DNA of 64,000 bases, from positions 18,039 to 82,038 of the forward strand of contig NZ_JAHLKM010000010.1 of assembly GCF_024449025.1 (NCBI RefSeq), in the 5' to 3' direction. Of the stretch, positions 9,284-16,612 are shown one piece after another. Both the position numbers and the translations under genes were made by a program. Origin of the DNA: Natronomonas aquatica. Lineage in GTDB: Archaea > Halobacteriota > Halobacteria > Halobacteriales > Haloarculaceae. Every line of letters begins with the position of its first letter. Positions within the stretch are counted from its first letter, which is position 1. The notes beneath the pieces are model-generated. The model was not told the origin of the DNA and did no database searches. It worked only from the letters and a program-made list of their open reading frames with translations.

Positions 9284-9368
9284 GCGCGGGTTGCCGAGCC
9301 AGGCCAAAGGCGTAGCGCTTAGGACGCTGTCCCGTAGGGGTCCGCCGGTTCGAATCCGGTCCCGCGCA
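9284..9368 (+). tRNA. tRNA-Leu (anticodon UAG)
   Basis: 85 nt. The acceptor GCGCGGG (9284-9290) pairs with CCCGCGC (9361-9367), with discriminator A at 9368. The anticodon stem TAGCG/CGCTG closes the loop CTTAGGA, giving anticodon TAG. A long variable arm (CCCGTAGGGG) marks a class II tRNA, and the T-arm is GCCGG TTCGAAT CCGGT. No intron is seen. The 3' half from 9317 on is part of the attachment repeat of the downstream element, so this half may have been supplied by the element. Confidence 0.95.
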
Positions 9369-9370
9369 CT
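9317..9370 (+). repeat. attL, tRNA-proximal copy of the attachment repeat
   Basis: 54 bp from GCTTAGGACGCT through CCCGCGCACT, covering the anticodon loop to the tRNA 3' end plus two bases. It is identical to 31370-31423 except for one base (G here, A there, in the variable-arm side). The intact tRNA is reconstituted on this side. Confidence 0.93.
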
Positions 9371-9409
9371 ACACAAGGCGGTGCAGTCTTGCTTTTTTCG
9401 GGCTGACTG

Positions 9410-10582
9410 ATGAGAATGAAAAATGGCCTCGAAACCACGCTGAAGGACTGTGACGTAATTAGTAATAGTCAGTTAGCAAATGATAGGCGCATTAGGATCG
9501 TCCCACAATCGCAAGAGGGCTTCCTAACTGACAAGCAAGTAATTGATTATCACGAATATAGAAAGAATCTTTTATCATACCTGTTACAGATAGGTAAAGA
9601 TCCCGAAAAGGCCAAAGGATACTCTCCGTACACCCTTTACGCCGATTCCTACCGTCAAGGAAATTTCGATTTGTGGCTCTGGGAGCGCGACGGCGAATAC
9701 AATGTACCACCTACACAACATGACGCCAACGCATACATGGATCACATCGCGTATAGCGACAAGTCTCAAACGGCGAAAGGAAAGGCGCAGGAGGCACTCC
9801 GGCGCTACTCAAAGTGGCTCCAGCACAAGTTCGGCCAAAACAAGTGGGAGTTCGAATACTCATTCGACGGGAGTGGACAGAGCTCGGCGCAGCCACAAGA
9901 CTTCCTCACAGTCGATGAACGGAGAAAGGTGAGACAAGAGGCGCTCAACGCCGGGACAATACCGAGTAGAAGCAATATGAGTCAGGAAGAGAGACGCCAG
10001 TGGGACGGATACATCGCTCAGTTGTTGGAGAAACCCCGACATGAAGTCACCGACGAAGACTGGGGGGACATCACCGGCTGGAAGATTACCTCTATCGTGT
10101 GGACGAGCCTTGATGCAGGCCTCCGCCCAGTAGAAGTTGGCAACGCCAAAACAACGTGGGTTGATACGGCGAACGGAATCCTGCGTATCCCACGCGAAGA
10201 GTCCAGTAAGAACGAAGGAAACTGGACGGTAAGTCTCACCGAGCGGACTGCATCAGCTCTTGACCATTGGCTGAGTGAACGAGAACTCTATGGTCGCTAC
10301 GATGACACCGACGCATTGTGGTTGACGTACCGGGGAAATCCGTACGGGTCACAGAGTCTGAACAGATGGCTTTGCAAGATCTGTAAGAAGCGGGATATAG
10401 ATGTGGAGAATCGAAGCATCTCGTGGTACTCGATACGTCACTCAGTTGGGACACTCATGACCAAAGAGCGCGATCTCGCCGCGACGAAGTCTCAGCTTCG
10501 TCATAAGAGTGTGAAAACAACAATGAAGTATGATGCTGCACCGGTCGAAGACAGGAAAGATGCACTCGATAAAATGGGCTGA
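9410..10582 (+). CDS. int: Tyrosine recombinase / integrase
   Basis: A 390-residue XerC/D-like recombinase (start 9410, or ATG 9416). An N-terminal SAM-like core-binding domain (about 40-150) is followed by the catalytic domain: R239 in DAGLRPVEVG, a likely beta-hairpin Lys at about 267, R343 in WYSIRHSVGT, H365 in LRHKSVKT, and the nucleophile Y374 in TMKYD. The usual box II His (HxxR) is Tyr340 here. It lies 40 bp from tRNA-Leu and should integrate and excise the element. No excisionase was recognised nearby. Confidence 0.92.
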   Translation: MRMKNGLETTLKDCDVISNSQLANDRRIRIVPQSQEGFLTDKQVIDYHEYRKNLLSYLLQIGKDPEKAKGYSPYTLYADSYRQGNFDLWLWERDGEYNVPPTQHDANAYMDHIAYSDKSQTAKGKAQEALRRYSKWLQHKFGQNKWEFEYSFDGSGQSSAQPQDFLTVDERRKVRQEALNAGTIPSRSNMSQEERRQWDGYIAQLLEKPRHEVTDEDWGDITGWKITSIVWTSLDAGLRPVEVGNAKTTWVDTANGILRIPREESSKNEGNWTVSLTERTASALDHWLSERELYGRYDDTDALWLTYRGNPYGSQSLNRWLCKICKKRDIDVENRSISWYSIRHSVGTLMTKERDLAATKSQLRHKSVKTTMKYDAAPVEDRKDALDKMG

Positions 10583-10589
10583 TCGTTAG

Positions 10590-11234
10590 CTATCGACGAC
10601 CGGCATCACTCTCGTACAGCGCGATGTTCGATTCAATATCACCCATCACGTACTCGTGGATCACCGTCTCGAGCTCGTCGATAGTGGCCGCACGATCCTC
10701 TGTGATTGCTTGGATGTACTCGGGAGCAAGCTCTTCACCAAACAGCGTGTTTGTAAGTTCCTCGCCGCGCCACAGTGTCGGTTGAACTGATAGACCGTGT
10801 TTGTCAAGCACTTTTTCCAGCGAGGGCCACTTCACACCGGCCTCGTCGGCTGACCTCTTCCGAGGGACAAATAGGTCAACGTGGTTCTTCGCGCAATTGA
10901 GCTCGGGTTGCTGACGGAACTGAAGCGACTCGATGCGTTTTGATAGATAGTCCAAATCGAAGGCCTCGCCGTTGTATGTCACGAGTGCGTTGGGATCAAA
11001 CTCGTTGATGCGCTCAAACGCTCGACGAATCATAGTCCCCTCGTCACCGAGTGCACCTCCAAGAGTTAGCACGTCGATAGACTGTTCTCCAGCCACGGTG
11101 TCCTTCAGGCCGATCCCGATTGCAACTGTCCGGCCGCTCGTCGGATCGAGGGAATTGCTCTCAATATCGATGCTGGCGTATCGAGTGGTAATCTCATCCG
11201 GACCGAGTGACTGGCGAAAAACGAACTCTTCCAT
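10590..11234 (-). CDS. RNase H-fold 3'-5' exonuclease domain protein (DEDDy type)
   Basis: About 214 residues from the ATG at 11234 (MEEFVFRQSLGPDEITTRY); an in-frame start at 11330 would add 32 residues that look less conserved. Exo I is ASIDIESNSLDP, Exo II is LVTYNGEAFDLDYL, and Exo III is YVMGDIESN (YxxxD), the set of the DnaQ/polymerase-B exonuclease superfamily. It probably degrades or trims DNA or RNA. It converges on the integrase, with stops 7 bp apart. No polymerase domain is attached. Confidence 0.75.
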   Translation of the reverse strand: MEEFVFRQSLGPDEITTRYASIDIESNSLDPTSGRTVAIGIGLKDTVAGEQSIDVLTLGGALGDEGTMIRRAFERINEFDPNALVTYNGEAFDLDYLSKRIESLQFRQQPELNCAKNHVDLFVPRKRSADEAGVKWPSLEKVLDKHGLSVQPTLWRGEELTNTLFGEELAPEYIQAITEDRAATIDELETVIHEYVMGDIESNIALYESDAGRR

Positions 11235-11556
11235 CGTGGAAAGAACACTGAGCGAGATGATCAAACTGTCGACTTTCTTACGGTACGTATTGGCATTGAT
11301 ATGTAATTTCGGGCTCACACTTGCTCGCATTTCAGTCGTGTCTGGTTCTTAGGCTACATCTGCTATAGAAGCCCGACAGACGCCCGTGGTGGCACTTCAG
11401 CCTTATTGTGAATGACTATGATCTATGAAAATAAGACCCCCTCACGAAGCCGCTATCAGCGATTACAACATCGATTAGTGACTACTATCTTATAAGAAAT
11501 AATCCACACTCGACGAGCGGCGGCACCGTCCTACGAACAGCGGAAACACAATATCA

Positions 11557-12066
11557 ATGCAATCAACAAGCAACTACAGCGAGACAGATCTGGCCTACAC
11601 AATGGGGCTCATAGCCGGGGAGGGGTCGTTCTTCGTCACCTTCAACCGCGATGATCGGTATCGGCATGACATCTACTACGGTCCCAAGTTCTCGATCTCG
11701 ATGGGAGAGAAAGAAGCAGAAATGCTCCAGAATCAGTGCCGAATCTACAGTCTCGGGACGGTCAATAAGAGTCAGAAAGGCTTCCAGTGGATCATATCGA
11801 GCCGCGCAGAGTGCCGCGAACTGATCAAACTCATCGACCAGTACCTCGAGCAAAACCCTTCCACGGAGTTCCAGAGCGCAGCGAAACACAACGCATATCA
11901 GAGCTGGCGAGCCGCGCTGGAATTACTCAGACCGGGGCGACAGCTTACGGCTGACGAGGTGATTGAACTGGCTGAATTGCGTGACGAGATAAACTACATA
12001 CGAGCAACGAACTCGATTGAGAGTGAGGAAATCAAGAGGATCGTCAAATCGACTGATGCCGCATAG
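11557..12066 (+). CDS. Free-standing LAGLIDADG-like homing endonuclease
   Basis: A 169-residue protein. Near the N-terminus LAYTMGLIAGEGSFFVTF is a LAGLIDADG helix with the acidic catalytic residue in GEG; one motif is seen, so it would act as a dimer. The C-terminal half is helical and ends with an acidic stretch. It is not inside an intein or a coding exon I can see. A run of stable hairpins starts 50 bp after its stop, making an RNA-associated mobile unit possible. It could also be a domesticated DNA-binding protein. Confidence 0.75.
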   Translation: MQSTSNYSETDLAYTMGLIAGEGSFFVTFNRDDRYRHDIYYGPKFSISMGEKEAEMLQNQCRIYSLGTVNKSQKGFQWIISSRAECRELIKLIDQYLEQNPSTEFQSAAKHNAYQSWRAALELLRPGRQLTADEVIELAELRDEINYIRATNSIESEEIKRIVKSTDAA

Positions 12067-12116
12067 AATGTCAGATAACCAGAAGGAATAAACCCGCTAC
12101 ATACCTATATTCACAT

Positions 12117-12240
12117 GAGGCTCACTCAGAGCCTCGCTAACCTGGGGAGGTTAGGTATCCATCCGGGTAGCGGACGCTCCGTCCCTACTGGAGAAACGGC
12201 ATCCAGAGGCCGGGTTATCAGCCCCGGTCGGAACCGTTTC
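12117..12240 (+). ncRNA. Candidate structured RNA: four consecutive hairpins
   Basis: Seen directly: stem 1 GAGGCTC/GAGCCTC (12117-12135, 5-nt loop); stem 2 CTAACCT/AGGTTAG (12137-12154, loop GGGG); stem 3 GTAG+GGAC/GTCC+CTAC (12167-12188, one bulged C, 5-nt loop); stem 4 GAAACGG/CCGTTTC (12193-12240) enclosing GGCCGGG/CCCGGTC (12208-12229). The hairpins are packed with almost no unpaired spacer, unlike ordinary intergenic DNA. A TATA-like element may lie at about 12105. An 85-codon open frame covers it but has no protein-like features. No known family fits. Confidence 0.5.
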
Positions 12241-12696
12241 TGCGAGTTAATTAACAACACTGAGAGCACAGTACACTTGATTTCTCATAGAGACTGGCTG
12301 GAGTGCCACTCACAAGCGGTATCAGAGCAAGAAAGTCGTGTTCCGGATTTGCGCCGTACCATCCGTCACTGACGAGTGATTGTCTTCGGCGGTGGCACAC
12401 TCCCTGATCTACAGTTAGGAGGGCTCTACCGTGTGTTTGTGCTCGTTATGTCAAAAAGTGTATCATTTGTTACATGAGATGATATGACTCATGATAATAC
12501 GGCGTGGACACAGCTCTGTAATCCGGCAACTCGATCAACCGAATCTTCGCGCGGGTACGTAGTGCCAAGCGGGTACGCAAAGACGATACTTTGACCCCCT
12601 TACCGGCGGAGCCCCAAATGGGTGTTATTTCGAGTGGTAATTGTCCTTGACCTACTGTTGCGGGCACACCGTTTTAGATCGGGGGACATGCCAAAA
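12241..12696. other. Intergenic stretch, no convincing gene
   Basis: About 450 bp between the hairpin array and the zinc-ribbon membrane gene. Short open frames on both strands (12115-12372 plus, 12470-12667 minus, 12622-12867 plus) lack acidic composition, start context and domain features. Nothing functional is seen beyond AT-rich patches. Confidence 0.5.
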
Positions 12697-13146
12697 TCAA
12701 GTTATAGTCTCAACGGTATCCCCAGAATCGTTTCCATAAGCCGCCAATATCACTCCGCCAATAAAAAATACGACTCCAAGAGGTATCCCAACAAGCGTGA
12801 TGATCAACAAAAATCCGGTAACAATACTCAAGTAACCGATCAGATTCACGAACAGTACTACACCTGAGTTTCCTTCTGAAAACCCCGGTTCTCTAATTTC
12901 TACACCGTCTTGGCTATTATTTTTCACCGCAGAATCCGTTGAGTCATCACCATTTTCTGATTTGGTGACATCCGCTCTTCCCACAGTATCATTATCCTCG
13001 AATTGAGCGCCGCAGCTGTCACACTGAAGGCGTCCGTTGAATCCGTCAGGCCAACCCGCCCAGTAAGTTTTCAGGCGAATCGTCTTTTCTTCGCAGTCTG
13101 GACACGGATTCCATTGCTTATATTTCACCTCCGAGAAGTTGGTCAT
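12697..13146 (-). CDS. Zinc-ribbon membrane protein
   Basis: A 149-residue protein. Residues about 12-50 form a zinc ribbon (CPDCEEKTIRLK, then LQCDSCGAQFE). A low-complexity acidic/Asn linker follows, then two membrane helices (about 96-118 and 122-140). The ribbon would face the cytoplasm. Its ATG overlaps the stop of the upstream small DUF4177-like gene by 4 bp, so the two are coupled. Composition is AT-rich relative to the host. The role is unknown. Confidence 0.7.
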   Translation of the reverse strand: MTNFSEVKYKQWNPCPDCEEKTIRLKTYWAGWPDGFNGRLQCDSCGAQFEDNDTVGRADVTKSENGDDSTDSAVKNNSQDGVEIREPGFSEGNSGVVLFVNLIGYLSIVTGFLLIITLVGIPLGVVFFIGGVILAAYGNDSGDTVETIT

Positions 13147-13304
13147 TTGTCTCTAATCAGAACCATCGCAACACTGTGTCCACCGTTCATAATCGTATTT
13201 CTGAACTCCCATCCATCTGACTCAAGCTTTTCCAGAATCTCTTTCGCTCGAGCGGGGCGGTTTTTTGGAGTTGCATCTAATTTTACTACTTTGTGTTCTA
13301 CCAT
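13143..13304 (-). CDS. Small DUF4177-like protein
   Basis: A 53-residue gene read from the ATG at 13304: MVEHKVVKLDATPKNRPARA, then KEILEKLESDGWEFRNTI, ending AMVLIRDK. The pattern LxxxGWEF followed by a short strand and a terminal R resembles the DUF4177 fold. The stop codon overlaps the ATG of the zinc-ribbon membrane gene (ATGA), which argues strongly that it is a real gene. Function unknown. Confidence 0.62.
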   Translation of the reverse strand: MVEHKVVKLDATPKNRPARAKEILEKLESDGWEFRNTIMNGGHSVAMVLIRDK

Positions 13305-13489
13305 TATTATCTGTTAAAACACCGATCAGAAGTCCAGACAAAGCGATGCGATGTATTTTGTCCGCTCTTATCGCTCTCCCGGTCGATCACTATGCGGTCA
13401 CATCGATTGGCGTCTTGTTGATCAAAGTCTTCGAAATCATAGGGTTCCAATAGCTCCACCGACAGAACCGTCTCAGCGTAATGCTATAA

Positions 13490-13522
13490 ACATACGTTCG
13501 TATAGCTACAGACATACGTCTG
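13490..13522 (+). promoter_or_regulatory. Paired palindromes, candidate repressor operator
   Basis: ATACGTTCGTAT (13492-13503) is a perfect inverted repeat, and CAGACATACGTCTG (13509-13522) is a second palindrome. Both contain ACATACGT (13490-13497 and 13512-13519), spaced 22 bp, about two helical turns. A TATA-like ctataaac sits just upstream (about 13484-13491). The site is 60 bp before the phiH1-like repressor, suggesting autoregulation. Confidence 0.5.
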
Positions 13523-13580
13523 ATATGCTACCGATTTTGCTTAGAAGGGCTATTGATATGATCGCCGGAATCGCCGTTCA

Positions 13581-13853
13581 ATGCGGCCTCGAGTACCGTG
13601 GATGACCAGTGCCGATAATCACATCCTTGAGTTCCTCGATGAGAAGAACATCGTTGCGACTCCTCAGGTGATTGCTGCGAACATCGACTACAATCGGCTG
13701 TACGTGAATGAGCGGATTCGAGTCCTCGCTCAAAACAAGCTCGTTGAGAAGGATGACAAGCCGCTGTACCAGATCACGGAGCGTGGACGTCAGTACCTGG
13801 AGGGGGAACTCGATGTCGACGATCTACCAGCGAGGCACGAAGAAGATCGTTAG
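13581..13853 (+). CDS. phiH1 repressor-like winged helix-turn-helix protein
   Basis: A 90-residue protein. Its N-terminus RVPWMTSADNHILEFLDEKN matches the WMTxxDxxILEFL pattern common to haloarchaeal phiH1-repressor-like regulators, followed by a recognition helix region (YNRLYVNERIRVLAQNKLVE) and a beta-wing (YQITERGRQYLEGEL). The start is ATG 13581; ATG 13602 would cut the conserved Trp. It probably controls element genes, with paired palindromes upstream as the likely target. Confidence 0.8.
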   Translation: MRPRVPWMTSADNHILEFLDEKNIVATPQVIAANIDYNRLYVNERIRVLAQNKLVEKDDKPLYQITERGRQYLEGELDVDDLPARHEEDR

Positions 13854-13887
13854 ATTAGCGGTTCTCTCAGGTCTTTAATTCTGCTTG

Positions 13888-14015
13888 TGGTGGCATGAAT
13901 TTTTAAGGTCGTCTCACTTGGTCCAATAGATCGGAGCGATAATTTTCGATTCGGTTCGTGCTTGTCATTCATTGGCACGCCTTGGTAGCCTTCCGTGATA
14001 AAGTGTCATGCCACC
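13888..14015. repeat. Inverted repeat in a 267-bp AT-rich gap
   Basis: GGTGGCATGA at 13889-13898 and its exact complement TCATGCCACC at 14006-14015 flank about 107 bp of AT-rich sequence between the phiH1-like regulator and the helicase gene. The related 9-mer ATGCCACCA recurs in other gaps of the element. The rest of 13854-14120 has no credible gene. Confidence 0.4.
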
Positions 14016-14120
14016 GTATCAATATTATTGACATATACACATTGATCGCGGGTGTGTGTTTCTAATATATTCACACTCGAAAATCAACACATCGTTTATT
14101 TCTGGAGCCAATGTATATTA

Positions 14121-15923
14121 TTAGTTTAAATCCATTTGTCCCCAGTACGGGGCGTCTTCAAGGCCGTCATCAATCCAGAACGAAGACCTCCCCTCTGCTA
14201 TCTTCTCAAGATAACCATCGGCCGCCAGGTTATCCAGGTGACGCATCGTCGTGCTGCGAGTGTGATCCACGTGTTCGTCCACCGTTGCCGTATCTGCTGC
14301 TTCGAGCTCTATCATCGCACGGATAGTTTGATGCTCCAGGGGTGTCCGATTTCGAATCCGAGAGGCAACATTCTCTACTGGAACCCAGTCGGGGATGCAG
14401 CTCGAGTGAACGTAGATGTCCGAGGACATGATTTCCTCTCCGCGGCCCGCACGGAAGATCGCCTGTGCGATCTCGTTGTGTACGTTGTGCTGGAAGTATC
14501 TGTATCCGTGCTCGCCGAAGTCTTTGTTATCTCCGCGCCCCGTGATCTTCACGTCGAACCCGTCGTGGGCCGCGAGCCTTTCGACCTCGGAGTGGCCAGT
14601 CGAGGGACTACCGATAACCGCGAGGAGATTGTGGTCTTTGAGGTCGTTCTTCGACCGGAGATTGTTGAAGTACAGATCGTAGTTGTCAGAGTGCTGATCG
14701 AGGACGTTGTGCTTATCCTGTACTTTATTTCGAGCCTTCTTGCTGGTGATAACCGCCGTCTTTCTACCGTGCTTCCGGTGGATGGACTCGATCAGCGTAA
14801 ACACTTCCTTCGGGTCACAGTATTCTCCACTCCCGTACGGCTTCCGCGAGTTGGACGTCTGGTAGATGTTATAACCGAGTATTTCGGTGATGTAGTGCTC
14901 ACGTTCGTCGTCGTCCATGAACCGGATGTGCTCCAGGTCAGTGCCGAGACGATTTTCCCACATCTCGTGAGTGGGGGTACCGTCGAGGGCGATCACACAG
15001 GAAGTCATACTGAAGTCAGCCGACCGTCGGATGGAGAAGTGGCCCTTCTTGTTGAAGTCGGAGACGATCGTTGCCCCATCTTCAAACTCCGTCCGTCGGA
15101 TTCTACTTTTATCCAGCCGGTCGTAGTCCAAGAGGTGGAGCAGTAGCATCACAGCGTCGGCCCGACCTCCCTGGCGGGAGAGAGCGAGTTGTGAGTCGTA
15201 GAGATCGAACTTCTTGAGATCCTCAATGAGCTCAACCTGGTCGACGGGACCCAAGTCATAGATCTCACTCTTGTTCTCGAAGTCGATTACGCCATCCATC
15301 ATATCGTGGGCGGCCAGGTTGGTGATCGCACTCTCGGCGGCCCCCGACGAAATAACTTGCTCGTAGGCCGCAGCCGCATCCTCATCGATCAGAACCACAC
15401 GGCCCTTCTTGTACGATTCTACGTATGCGTGCGAGGGGTGGCCGATGATCAGTTTGATGTCGTCGGCATCGAAGTCGCACATCTGAGTGTACGTACAGGG
15501 GGCCTCCTCATTCTGGCACTCAATCGAGAACTGAAGGTTCTCGTGAATATCCTTCGCGGTCGCACCATTGCTCTGGAGCGTCTCGATCAGTTCCTTGTGA
15601 CGGGCACGCTCTTGCATCGATTCACAGTGCTTGTTCATCGACGGGAGGATCTTAACCTCGTCCTCAGAGAGGCCCGTATTCTCGACCGCCTCTTTCATTA
15701 TCTGTTCGCGGGTGTCCCACAGACGAGTGAAGACTGTAACCTTTCGACCAGTCCGGGACGCGACGTGGGCGGCTGCGTGCGTCTTGCCCAGCGACATCAG
15801 GGCGTCGATTAGCGCGTCGACTCCATCTTCAACACAGCGGTCGACGAGATCGCCGAGCTGCTGCTGACGCTGGCGTTGGGGGGAGACATCGGACTCGTAG
15901 TCGATCGGCTCAGCCTCACTCAT
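14121..15923 (-). CDS. SF2-type helicase with C-terminal winged helix, possible Fe-S cluster
   Basis: 600 residues. Residues 40-50 (DALMSLGKTHA) are a degenerate Walker A, 174-182 (GRVVLIDED) a DExD Walker B, and ASFRAGRGEE-like sequence near 505-515 (AIFRAGRGEE) motif VI. Between motifs I and II lie C100, C136, C143 and C149, the position used by the XPD/DinG Fe-S domain; this is inference. The last ~65 residues (LEHQTIRAMIELEA onward) form a winged helix. It abuts the upstream ribbon-helix-helix gene with no gap. A role in replication or control of the element is likely. Confidence 0.65.
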   Translation of the reverse strand: MSEAEPIDYESDVSPQRQRQQQLGDLVDRCVEDGVDALIDALMSLGKTHAAAHVASRTGRKVTVFTRLWDTREQIMKEAVENTGLSEDEVKILPSMNKHCESMQERARHKELIETLQSNGATAKDIHENLQFSIECQNEEAPCTYTQMCDFDADDIKLIIGHPSHAYVESYKKGRVVLIDEDAAAAYEQVISSGAAESAITNLAAHDMMDGVIDFENKSEIYDLGPVDQVELIEDLKKFDLYDSQLALSRQGGRADAVMLLLHLLDYDRLDKSRIRRTEFEDGATIVSDFNKKGHFSIRRSADFSMTSCVIALDGTPTHEMWENRLGTDLEHIRFMDDDEREHYITEILGYNIYQTSNSRKPYGSGEYCDPKEVFTLIESIHRKHGRKTAVITSKKARNKVQDKHNVLDQHSDNYDLYFNNLRSKNDLKDHNLLAVIGSPSTGHSEVERLAAHDGFDVKITGRGDNKDFGEHGYRYFQHNVHNEIAQAIFRAGRGEEIMSSDIYVHSSCIPDWVPVENVASRIRNRTPLEHQTIRAMIELEAADTATVDEHVDHTRSTTMRHLDNLAADGYLEKIAEGRSSFWIDDGLEDAPYWGQMDLN

Positions 15924-16223
15924 CTATTCGTCTATCTCTTGGAGTTTGCGCTCTCTCTCGAGACGATCCTCCAGAATTTTGTGGACGAAGATTGTGAAAG
16001 AGAAATCGGCCTGACCAACGAACTCGTTCTGCTCCGGGGTCAGACTAATCGACGTCCGTTGGAACTCATAGTTGAACGTATCCCGCTGGTTCTCTTCTGG
16101 AGGGTCGAGATCACCAGACATGACATCGTTAAGTGCGTTCTGAACGACACTCGATAGCGACAGGGAGTTGTCTTTGATATACTGGTAGTGATCAGTCCGA
16201 ATCTTGTATGGTCTGTTGGGCAT
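15924..16223 (-). CDS. Small protein with two ribbon-helix-helix-like segments
   Basis: 99 residues from the ATG at 16223 (MPNRPYKIRTDHYQYIKDNS); an earlier in-frame start at 16283 would read through the promoter. The N-terminal part (YIKDNSLSLSSVVQNALNDV) and the C-terminal part (RTSISLTPEQNEFV, then FTIFVHKILEDRLERE) each look like a ribbon-helix-helix unit. Its stop directly touches the helicase start codon. It is likely a DNA-binding regulator or a replication partner of the helicase, acting at the palindromes upstream. Confidence 0.6.
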   Translation of the reverse strand: MPNRPYKIRTDHYQYIKDNSLSLSSVVQNALNDVMSGDLDPPEENQRDTFNYEFQRTSISLTPEQNEFVGQADFSFTIFVHKILEDRLERERKLQEIDE

Positions 16224-16228
16224 TGTCT

Positions 16229-16296
16229 GTATAAAAATATACGCTACAAGTGTATAAGTATTCCCACAAAATGATAAATACACTCATAAGAATACT
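16229..16296 (-). promoter_or_regulatory. Promoter/operator of the RHH-helicase operon
   Basis: GTATAAAAATATAC (16229-16242) is a perfect palindrome just upstream of the start at 16223. AGTGTAT (16249-16255) and ATACACT (16278-16284) form one inverted repeat, and AGTATTC (16257-16263) with GAATACT (16290-16296) a second, interleaved one. A minus-strand TATA (TTATAC, about 16251-16256) is correctly spaced for a leaderless message. The layout suggests autoregulation by the small RHH protein, or iterons. Confidence 0.5.
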
Positions 16297-16398
16297 GATA
16301 TAATATGCCACCAAAGACATCAGTACGAGAGGCCATGAAACTCTCGTTTAGAGCAATATCCCCTGAGAGTGCCGAAATCGGATGGTAGAGCGAAATAC

Positions 16399-16441
16399 CA
16401 ACCCAAATCACGTACTTTAACCCTATACGTATATTGGGTTG
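16399..16441. repeat. Inverted repeat in the 390-bp gap before the nuclease gene
   Basis: CAACCCAA (16399-16406) and TTGGGTTG (16434-16441) flank a 27-bp spacer containing TATACGTATA (16424-16433). The gap 16224-16612 has no full gene. At 16506-16612 the minus strand holds a short coding-like remnant (EQLVEAYLRVTEQYDPIRD) without a start, perhaps a frameshifted tail of the nuclease. With the palindromes at 16229-16296 this gap is the best candidate origin of the element. Confidence 0.4.
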
Positions 16442-16612
16442 CCAGCTGACTCAGTATTATACAAACAAACAATTTTGGAATTAATTTCTTGCGATTTACA
16501 GACATTTAAACAGTATTGGTGTTCGCCCAAATATAAAGTTCAATGTCCCTAATAGGGTCGTACTGCTCGGTGACGCGGAGGTACGCCTCGACCAGTTGCT
16601 CACCTGGCTGCG

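Noticed and set aside
12117..12240. Group I intron for the LAGLIDADG neighbour
   Set aside because: I could not find the pairing pattern of the P3-P7 core, and there is no interrupted gene around it.
12115..12372. 85-codon plus frame covering the hairpin array
   Set aside because: Neutral, Ser/Arg-rich, no acidic bias; the sequence is better explained as structured RNA.
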